Source: a virus. Taken from it: 21,124 nt of DNA. Shown piece after piece: positions 9,038 through 15,058 of the stretch (positions within the stretch are counted from its first letter, which is position 1; every line of letters starts with the position of its first letter). The stretch lies in IMG/VR virus record IMGVR_UViG_3300030380_003613, positions 1-21,124 of that record; one strand, 5' to 3'. A program made the position numbers and the translations under genes. The notes under the pieces are model-generated. The model made no database searches and had not been told where the DNA came from. It worked only from the letters and a program-made list of their open reading frames with translations.

Positions 9038-10426
9038 TTAATGTTTAATCCATTTACCTTTGTTTCTAAACACTTGAGATATTTCTTCTATCTTAATATT
9101 ACTTAATCTTATTTTAGCGTTTCTAAGAGCGCTAGAACGCTCTCTCTTATACCTATTGATTATATACTCAGGTATATTTGCTCTACCTGATAATATAGCG
9201 TGCGCTATATGCATGTACATAGCTTGTTCTGCCATTTTAGGTACTTTAGTGTCTGCATCTATAGCTAAACCATCTGATATATATTCAAATATAATAAGTT
9301 TACCAACTAAATCACTTGTAAAAGAAAATGTACCAAGTCTTTCGTTTATAGTAAACTTACCGTTTATTTGAGCTTCTTCAGGTTGAAGTCCATATCTTTG
9401 ACCAAGACCAAACCTTCTATTAGGATGTCTATAATCATCAGTTAACATATCTTCATTAAGACTTTGATTAGCCCATCTATCTTCTGCTTGAGAATTGTTA
9501 GCCTCTAAGTTTTCTTCATATTCATTTTGAGTTGGTATACCATCAGCGTCTTGTATTAATAAATCTGTAGGATTAGAAGTAACTCTAGTTGGATATATAA
9601 TATGCTTAGCACCAGCATCGTCTATCCAAGAACATTTAACATAGTTAACATAATCTTGTGGTATAGGTATAGATAAACTAGGTGGTATGTTTAATTCTTG
9701 AGATTTAATACTTTTTAATGTATCGTATGAAAACTCTTGTAAACCTCTTTTAGCATGAAACATTATATCAGTTCTTTTACAACTAGATATAATTTTACCA
9801 ACTCCAACATAACCAACTATAAAGTTATTTATTATATCATCTAATGTTGTGTAAGAATAACTACCATAATTGTTATTTATAGCAGATTGCTTTAACTGTA
9901 TGTAAAAATGTCCAAGATAACCACCAGGAAGAGTATCTCTTAACATAACTTTGTTTTGAGACACATATGAAAGATTTTCATCTAATTCAACAAAAGATCC
10001 ACTAGCTGCTACGGTTAATGTAAAAGAAGATGGACCACCAGCTCTGTTAGATATTTGAACAGTGTCACCATTAACGTAACCAAAACCAGGATCATGTATT
10101 GTAGAAGCTCCATCAGCTCCAGTAATTTTAAATTTTAAACCAGATCCTTGACCACCAACTGGTTGTACTATATCACCTATGGTAAATCCACTACCAACTG
10201 TAATTTGTGTTATAGCAGACACTCTTTTAGAAAATTTATAATAAATAGTATAGTTAGAATTAGAACTTATTTGATTTCCAGATGTATCATATGCACTAAT
10301 AAACTCTGTGTTGAAGTTAGATATATCAAAAGGTATTTCACCGCCTGAAGAACCTGTATTATCTAATACTCCAAAATCTTTTTGACCTGCGTAATATTGT
10401 GCGTTAGTTTCTTTTAATAGTCCCAT
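9038..10426 (-). CDS. Ring/connector (tail adaptor) protein, 462 aa
   Basis: The N-terminus MGLLKETNAQYYAGQKDFGV and the core TLDDIINNFIVGYVGVGKII with FHAKRGLQEFSYDTLKSIKS (residues ~195-245) match the pattern of head-tail connector/ring proteins of crAss-like and related podoviruses, analogous to T7 gp11 (gatekeeper). The KRGLQEFSYDT helix is typical of the tubular adaptor fold. Residues ~70-142 hold a Gly-rich beta module (GQGSGLKFKITG, GFGYVNGDTVQIS) that looks inserted between the N-terminal strand and the adaptor core. The C-terminus is basic and helical (NRYKRERSSALRNAKIRLSN). The ATG is preceded by AAAATCTTAATAA without a Shine-Dalgarno, 3 bp after the preceding stop. The product would sit below the portal and bind the muzzle. 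Confidence 0.8.
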   Translation of the reverse strand: MGLLKETNAQYYAGQKDFGVLDNTGSSGGEIPFDISNFNTEFISAYDTSGNQISSNSNYTIYYKFSKRVSAITQITVGSGFTIGDIVQPVGGQGSGLKFKITGADGASTIHDPGFGYVNGDTVQISNRAGGPSSFTLTVAASGSFVELDENLSYVSQNKVMLRDTLPGGYLGHFYIQLKQSAINNNYGSYSYTTLDDIINNFIVGYVGVGKIISSCKRTDIMFHAKRGLQEFSYDTLKSIKSQELNIPPSLSIPIPQDYVNYVKCSWIDDAGAKHIIYPTRVTSNPTDLLIQDADGIPTQNEYEENLEANNSQAEDRWANQSLNEDMLTDDYRHPNRRFGLGQRYGLQPEEAQINGKFTINERLGTFSFTSDLVGKLIIFEYISDGLAIDADTKVPKMAEQAMYMHIAHAILSGRANIPEYIINRYKRERSSALRNAKIRLSNIKIEEISQVFRNKGKWIKH

Positions 10427-10429
10427 TTA

Positions 10430-11455
10430 TTAAGATTTTTCGTTTACTTCTTCTTCTTGTATTTTTTGTGCTGCAACTTGAACAACTGAAGGATCATTTA
10501 TAACTACTCCAGAATATAATAATATTCTTAAAACAAGTTCTGTTTGCTCTGAGTTGTGTAAATCAAAGTTACTAAAACCTCTAGTAGTTGAAGGCATCAA
10601 CATATTATTATTTATAGTTATAGTTGGTTTAGGATCGTTAATTGATCCTCCAAAACTTGCTGGGTCAAAAGATATTTCATCACCAACTTTATACCCTGTT
10701 CCTATATTTTCTATTATTATAGATGTTATAGTTGGTGGTGTTAATCCTGTATCTACGGTAAATAAGAAAGTAGCTCCAGAGCCACTGCCTGTTGTACTTT
10801 GTTGAGTTAAGCTAGATAAAGGTTGTGTCGCGCCTGGAGAAACGTTTAATGTAAAATCAATTAATTCAGCTCCCTGAATGAAAGAGGTCGCATCAAAAAC
10901 ATAATCAGTGAAAGTGTATTGTCCTAAATTACCTATTTCATATCCCCATCTAACGTCAGTTGGTTTTTTTACATATTGAGATTTTATATCACTAACTATA
11001 GTACTAGGATATACTTCAACTTTATTATCTTCGTATAAATATATTGGTTTTAAATTTGTTGGTGCTGTAAGTGGAGATTTTCTTATGTTGTAAAATTCAG
11101 CTCTACCAACTCTTTGAACTTCAACTGGCATAAAGCCAGGTCTTTCATATGTTAAAGAACCTAATCTATATAAATCACTAGGTAAAGTAAATGTGTTTGC
11201 GCCTGTAGAAATAGCGTCTGATTCAGTTTTAAATTCTGCAATTTTTTCATCTGTAATGGCTATACGATCAGAATATTCCATATCACTTTGTGGTATACGA
11301 ACTTGTTGGTTTAAGTCTTCAAAATATCTTTCAAATATTTGTCTTTGAACTTGTGTACCAATTTTGTTAAATTCGTCTGGCGTCATATAACCACGCTGTT
11401 CACTGTTTAGTATAAGTAATACTGTTCGATATACTGTATCTACGCTTATTGCCAT
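10430..11455 (-). CDS. Ring/connector protein, 341 aa
   Basis: The N-terminal 60 residues (VDTVYRTVLLILNSEQRGYM, TPDEFNKIGTQVQRQIFERY, FEDLNQQVR) form a helical signature that I recall from the protein following the capsid genes in crAss-like and related Bacteroidota podoviruses, where structural work places ring proteins between portal and muzzle. Residues ~85-190 are beta-rich (LPSDLYRLGSLTY, VEVQRVGRAEFYN). Residues ~201-285 are a Gly/Ser-rich beta module (TTGSGSGATFLFTVDTG, IGTGYKVGDEISF) that interrupts the core. The C-terminal helices (FDLHNSEQTELVLRILLYSG, VVQVAAQKIQEEE) resume it. The gene is the first downstream of a terminator hairpin, so it may rely on read-through or on a promoter I could not identify. 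Confidence 0.8.
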   Translation of the reverse strand: MAISVDTVYRTVLLILNSEQRGYMTPDEFNKIGTQVQRQIFERYFEDLNQQVRIPQSDMEYSDRIAITDEKIAEFKTESDAISTGANTFTLPSDLYRLGSLTYERPGFMPVEVQRVGRAEFYNIRKSPLTAPTNLKPIYLYEDNKVEVYPSTIVSDIKSQYVKKPTDVRWGYEIGNLGQYTFTDYVFDATSFIQGAELIDFTLNVSPGATQPLSSLTQQSTTGSGSGATFLFTVDTGLTPPTITSIIIENIGTGYKVGDEISFDPASFGGSINDPKPTITINNNMLMPSTTRGFSNFDLHNSEQTELVLRILLYSGVVINDPSVVQVAAQKIQEEEVNEKS

Positions 11456-11467
11456 TTTAATATTTTT

Positions 11468-11495
11468 AAAAAAAAGGGTGGCGTAAAACCACCCT
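11468..11495 (-). terminator. Rho-independent terminator after the 263-aa gene
   Basis: On the minus strand the sequence AGGGTGG TTTTACG CCACCCT forms a perfect 7-bp GC-rich stem with a 7-nt loop, followed at once by a run of seven further T residues. It lies 17 bp beyond the stop of the 263-aa gene and 13 bp before the ATG of the 341-aa gene. The T-run is only on the minus-strand side, which fixes the direction. It should lower transcription of the tail genes relative to the head genes. Confidence 0.9.
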
Positions 11496-11511
11496 AATTT
11501 ATTATCACTTG

Positions 11512-12303
11512 TTATTTAAGCTTTTTATCTATTGTTTTGTAAACTTCAACTCCTTCATCAGTTTTAAACCAAGCGGCTAAAGCCGAGTATGGGTTTTCAT
11601 CAAAAGGCACGTTCATTAGTTTACGGCCATTACTAGCCCAAGAGAAACTTCTTTGATCTTGAGATAAAGATATTATATTAGCTTCAATAGCTCTAATACC
11701 TATATTTCTAAGACCTACATTTTCATCATTAGCTAACTCTATAAATAATTCTGGATTACTTCTAGCTAATAACATTAAATCTCTTTTAAGTTCCTTAGAA
11801 CTCATCTTAGATACTCTAGAACCTTGCTCAACTCTTAATATAGCTTCGGCTTGATCAACATCCATAGTCATAGCAGCATTCATAGCTTCTACTTCTAATT
11901 CTAAATAATCAAGATCATCTACAGCTTCTTGTACTTCATCTTTTTCAGCATATAAAACACTTTTATTAGGATGATATAGTGAAAGCATTTTTTGTAAAGC
12001 AACATCTGATTTTGGTACCATAAGTACACCATCTTCAAAAACAATATGACCTAAAGTTACCATGCCTTGCTGTTCATCTACAAAACAAGATTTTTGATTA
12101 GTAGCATATCTAAGTTCTCTATTATAACCTTTTTCACTATCAAACCACATTAAAGGTTTTCTAGCAGAGTGTTTAGAGTTTATTCTAAATGTTAAAGGTG
12201 ACATATTATCTAATAAGTGATAATATCTATCTTTAATTTCCCAAGTATCTTTTTTAACTTCAGCTTTTTTAGCTTCAGTTTTTTTCTTTTCTTTTATTTC
12301 CAT
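11512..12303 (-). CDS. Conserved-type virion-region protein of unknown function, 263 aa
   Basis: Located directly after the major capsid gene and isolated between two terminators. The protein starts with a very basic Lys/Glu/Ala tail (residues 1-20, KEKKKTEAKKAEVKKD). It continues with a beta-rich domain (residues ~20-110: DRYYHLLDNMSPLTFRI, YATNQKSCFVDEQQGMVTLG, IVFEDGVLMVPK) and ends in helices (ALQKMLSLYHPN, YLELEVEAMNAAMTMDVDQA, MSSKELKRDLMLLARSNPEL). I recall proteins of this type (an 'LRYATNQ.S.F.DEQ' segment followed by an 'F.DG.L.VPK' segment) near capsid genes in marine and crAss-like phages, but know no assigned function; DNA or head binding would fit the basic tail and position. 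The start is ATG preceded by a pentanucleotide ATATT repeat rather than a Shine-Dalgarno. Confidence 0.85.
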   Translation of the reverse strand: MEIKEKKKTEAKKAEVKKDTWEIKDRYYHLLDNMSPLTFRINSKHSARKPLMWFDSEKGYNRELRYATNQKSCFVDEQQGMVTLGHIVFEDGVLMVPKSDVALQKMLSLYHPNKSVLYAEKDEVQEAVDDLDYLELEVEAMNAAMTMDVDQAEAILRVEQGSRVSKMSSKELKRDLMLLARSNPELFIELANDENVGLRNIGIRAIEANIISLSQDQRSFSWASNGRKLMNVPFDENPYSALAAWFKTDEGVEVYKTIDKKLK

Positions 12304-12331
12304 AATATAATATAATATAATATAATATAAT
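12304..12331 (-). repeat. Pentanucleotide repeat (ATATT)5+ abutting a start codon
   Basis: On the minus strand five exact copies of ATATT plus a partial copy end directly at the ATG at 12303. The tract fills the leader between the terminator hairpin behind the capsid gene and the 263-aa gene. It gives an unstructured A/U leader, which suits Shine-Dalgarno-independent initiation. A shorter version of the same repeat precedes the ATG at 15036. Confidence 0.9.
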
Positions 12332-12338
12332 AATTAAT

Positions 12339-12364
12339 AAAGACCCCGCCGAAGCAGGGTCTTT
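12339..12364 (-). terminator. Hairpin terminator with UUCG loop behind the capsid gene
   Basis: On the minus strand AAAGACCCTGC - TTCG - GCGGGGTCTTT forms an 11-bp stem closed by the very stable C(UUCG)G tetraloop. One pair is G-U in the minus-strand RNA but would be a C-A mismatch in the plus-strand RNA, so the hairpin is built for minus-strand transcription. It begins 17 bp after the capsid stop and its 3' arm ends in TCTTT followed by A/T-rich sequence. The 3' U-tract is imperfect, so partial termination or a 3' mRNA stabiliser is also possible. Confidence 0.85.
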
Positions 12365-12381
12365 TTATTTAATACGTAAAA

Positions 12382-13845
12382 TTACGTAGTAGATTTAAAT
12401 AACACAAAGTTATTTGCACCTTGAACACATAAACATCTCTCAGATAAGAAATGAACTTGCATTGCATCTAATCCTGAAGTGTAAGCTCCACCTACAGAAC
12501 CAACAACCCATGACTTCATTCTTCTGTCATCTGCTTCAGAAGCTCTATATCTTACATGTAAGAAAGGTCTTCTAATGTTTTGACCTAAAACTTGATCATA
12601 TACAGTAGATGTTCCAGCAGGAATCATAACACCGTCGATATCAGCAGTTAAACCTCTTGTAGAAGCATCGTTTAGATATTTCCAGTCAGTTTTATAGAAG
12701 TCATAAGAACCTCTTCTAAAACCGTCAAAACCAAAGTTTAATGCCATATCAGCTTCGTTGTTAAACAAACCATAAGAAGCACCTCTTGCTCCTGCACTTC
12801 CAGCAAAACCACCGTTCATTGCAGCTATCATATCATCAAAATCAAGAGCTGTAGCTCTAGATAAGAATAACATGTTTTCTTCAATAGCTCCTTGCTTATC
12901 TAACTGCTTAAGAATAGCGTCAAAATCTCCTAATGCACCTGATCCAGCAGCAGCAGCACCAGCAAAGTCATTATAGATATTTCCTCTTGCTTCAATAGCA
13001 GAAAATAAACCTTCAGAACCATCTACACTTGTAGTACCAGAAGCACCTTTTTTCTCAGCTTCAACCATTGACATTTCAAGATAATCTTCAAAACGTAATC
13101 TAGTTTCAGACTCAGCTTTTAAGTACCATAAGTACCCAGAAGTTCCATCTTCAGTAGCAACTTCAACCCAACCAATTTGAGCAGCGTCAGATCCAGAAAC
13201 TTCGTAGAAGTCTTTAAGGATAATTGGCTTGTTTGAAAATTGAGTAAAGTCAGGATCGATAGCTTGAGTAGAGTGAGCGCTAGTATTAAACGTTTCCATT
13301 CCATTAGTTCCTTTAGCAAACTCAGAACCGTATACAAATATCTTACAAACACCTGATGTATCTGGAATAGAAGTACCATCTGATACACCATAAGTTTTAT
13401 AATGAACGTTACAAGTTCTAGAACCAGCAGAACCAGTAGCAGCCTCAACATTGTGTACTCTAGCTTTTACAGTTTTTAACCCGTTAGAGATAACTACTGT
13501 TGCACCTATTCTAATAACACACTCTTTATTATCTTCTAATGGAACTGCTAATACAGTACCACCAGAGTTGTTAGTACAACCATCGTAAGAAATGTGTAAT
13601 CTATTTTGTTCAGACCAAACTACTTGATCAGATGTCATTGGCATTTCTGCTCCAACCATTCTTAAGAATCCTTGAAGAGTTCTGTTACCAAATCTCTCTA
13701 CTTCTGCTTCATACAACTCAGGAAGATATTGTTGAGCAAAAGTTCCTCCACCTGTGGAGCTATCAAAAGACAAGTAATTGCTTGATAAAGCAACTTGTTT
13801 TTGATGTGGGATTAAACCCGGGGCATTTGTTGCATCTAGTGCCAT
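12382..13845 (-). CDS. Major capsid protein, 487 aa
   Basis: Position (after portal and scaffold-like gene), length near 490 aa and sequence style point to an HK97-fold major capsid protein of the crAss-like type. The N-terminal arm (residues ~30-85) reads GTFAQQYLPELYEAEVERFG, then LQGFLRMVGAEMPMTSDQVV and WSEQNRLHISYDG, a pattern I associate with these capsid proteins. The middle (residues ~90-260) is beta-rich. Then come a spine-like helix (ETRLRFEDYLEMSMVEAEKK), Gly/Ala-rich loops, and a C-terminal P-domain-like part (GVMIPAGTSTVYDQ, RPFLHVRYRASEADDRRMKS, VVGSVGGAYTSGLDAMQVHF). Codons are richer in C/G-ending forms (ATC, GAC, AAC) than the tail genes, as expected for the most highly expressed gene. 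The ATG is preceded by TTAAAATTAATAATT without a Shine-Dalgarno. No prohead protease gene is visible nearby. Confidence 0.88.
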   Translation of the reverse strand: MALDATNAPGLIPHQKQVALSSNYLSFDSSTGGGTFAQQYLPELYEAEVERFGNRTLQGFLRMVGAEMPMTSDQVVWSEQNRLHISYDGCTNNSGGTVLAVPLEDNKECVIRIGATVVISNGLKTVKARVHNVEAATGSAGSRTCNVHYKTYGVSDGTSIPDTSGVCKIFVYGSEFAKGTNGMETFNTSAHSTQAIDPDFTQFSNKPIILKDFYEVSGSDAAQIGWVEVATEDGTSGYLWYLKAESETRLRFEDYLEMSMVEAEKKGASGTTSVDGSEGLFSAIEARGNIYNDFAGAAAAGSGALGDFDAILKQLDKQGAIEENMLFLSRATALDFDDMIAAMNGGFAGSAGARGASYGLFNNEADMALNFGFDGFRRGSYDFYKTDWKYLNDASTRGLTADIDGVMIPAGTSTVYDQVLGQNIRRPFLHVRYRASEADDRRMKSWVVGSVGGAYTSGLDAMQVHFLSERCLCVQGANNFVLFKSTT

Positions 13846-13863
13846 AATTATTAATTTTAAGTT

Positions 13864-15036
13864 TTATTTTTTGTTTATTCTTAATTTTAACTTAGAACTA
13901 TCAACACCGCTTATTGCTTTTACTTTTAATCCATTAATATAAACATCACCAGTAGACGTAGCTCTTGGTTCATTACTTATATTTTTAGATTTAGCCATCA
14001 TATCTTTAATAGCATCGGCTTTGCCTTGCTCATAGAAATGATTAGCTATAGTATCAGAATTTTGCGCTGCATAAATAGCTTTATGATAACCCTTAAAATC
14101 TTTTATCTCACCTTTGTTATCTAAGAACTTCCCGATTAGGTTCGTAAGATCTGATTGATTATTCGCAACAGAATCTTTATCACTAACTCCATATCTAAAT
14201 TTCTTTTCACCTAAGTTGAAGTCAAAACCTTTGAATTCTTTGTTAAAGAAATTTTTAGTATTAGATTTAAATCTATTATGTTGCTCTTGAACAGCTTGTT
14301 GTTCTTCGTTATATCTATTGAAAAAATCCATAGCTTTTTGTTGTTCCTGAGTAACGCCCGGTCTCAACTTGATCTCGTCGTAATATTTACTCTTGGTGTC
14401 TTCCAAAAAGTTTTTGGCTTTAGCAATTTCTTCTTTGAAGGCAAGTTTCTTTTTTCTTATATCTCGCTCTTCATCCACATCTTCATCAAATGAAAAATTA
14501 TCTTCCATTATGAAGTTAATTTCATCTATGTTTAAATGTGGTTTAGTTCTTTTGTAATATTCTTTTAATAATGTATTGTCATCTACATTAGAGTAGTCAG
14601 CATTTAATCTAACATAATCTTCAACAGTTCCACCTGTTTCTTCCATAAACTTAACTAGCTTTTCTATATTTTCTGGTAAGTTTACTTCCTGTTGTTTAGT
14701 TTCTGCAACTGGTTCCTCTACTTTTTCTTCTTCTTTAACTTCTTCTTCCGTGATCTCTTGTATTGGAGATATTACTTCTTCTACTTTTTTCTCTTCGGTA
14801 GGTTCTTCAGTTGCTTCTTTGACGTCTTCTTTAGAAACTTCTTCGCTAATTGGGGATTCGTTGCGAACAAGTACTTCATCTGTTGTTTGCTCTTGAACGG
14901 CATTTTCTTCTTTTTTCTCCTCTTCTTTTTTAGATAAATCTACTTTAATAGTTTCATCTTTTTTGTTTAGTTTTCTAGGTCTACCAGGTTTCTTTTTTAT
15001 TTTAAAGTCACCTTCTTGTTTGACTGTTTCTGACAT
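13864..15036 (-). CDS. Putative capsid scaffolding protein with AT-hook-like motif, 390 aa
   Basis: The gene lies between portal and capsid genes, the usual scaffold position. The protein is highly charged: residues 14-28 are basic and contain the AT-hook-like core KKKPGRPRK. Residues ~35-125 are low-complexity Glu/Lys/Val (KKEEEKKEENAVQ, EEEVKEEEKVEEP). The rest is largely helical (NLPENIEKLVKFMEETGGTV, YYKRTKPHLNIDEINFIMED, KKKLAFKEEIAKAKNFLEDT, QEQQKAMDFFNRYNEEQQAV) and ends with a basic segment (INGLKVKAISGVDSSKLKLR) that could bind capsid, as the basic C-termini of scaffolds do. Phage scaffolds are poorly conserved, so the call rests on position, charge and helicity. The start is ATG preceded by two ATATT repeats, 22 bp after the portal stop. 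Confidence 0.7.
   Translation of the reverse strand: MSETVKQEGDFKIKKKPGRPRKLNKKDETIKVDLSKKEEEKKEENAVQEQTTDEVLVRNESPISEEVSKEDVKEATEEPTEEKKVEEVISPIQEITEEEVKEEEKVEEPVAETKQQEVNLPENIEKLVKFMEETGGTVEDYVRLNADYSNVDDNTLLKEYYKRTKPHLNIDEINFIMEDNFSFDEDVDEERDIRKKKLAFKEEIAKAKNFLEDTKSKYYDEIKLRPGVTQEQQKAMDFFNRYNEEQQAVQEQHNRFKSNTKNFFNKEFKGFDFNLGEKKFRYGVSDKDSVANNQSDLTNLIGKFLDNKGEIKDFKGYHKAIYAAQNSDTIANHFYEQGKADAIKDMMAKSKNISNEPRATSTGDVYINGLKVKAISGVDSSKLKLRINKK
14971..14997 (-). other. AT-hook-like motif coding segment in the scaffold-like protein
   Basis: Residues 14-22 read KKKPGRPRK. The G-R-P core flanked by basic residues is the classic AT-hook, which inserts in the minor groove of AT-rich DNA. It precedes the acidic low-complexity region. 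Function here is inferred from the motif only. Confidence 0.6.
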
Positions 15037-15050
15037 AATATAATATAATA
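15037..15050 (-). repeat. Short (ATATT)2+ repeat abutting the start of the scaffold-like gene
   Basis: Two full ATATT units plus a partial unit end exactly at the ATG at 15036 on the minus strand. It is the same unit and the same placement as the longer tract before the ATG at 12303. Confidence 0.75.
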
Positions 15051-15058
15051 GTTAATAA

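Noticed and set aside
12304-12331. Perfect TATAAT hexamers on the plus strand as promoter -10 boxes
   Set aside because: They arise from the pentanucleotide repeat, no -35 partner is visible and no plus-strand gene follows.
13119-13451. Leu-rich minus-strand frame inside the capsid gene
   Set aside because: Composition is an out-of-frame artefact; the capsid frame is continuous through it.
13632-13847. Plus-strand open frame opposite the start of the capsid gene
   Set aside because: Antisense shadow of an obvious capsid protein; no independent leader or conserved-looking sequence.
14692-14937. Plus-strand open frame, extremely Phe-rich
   Set aside because: It is the complement of the Glu/Lys low-complexity region of the scaffold-like gene (GAA/AAA becomes TTC/TTT), not a membrane protein.
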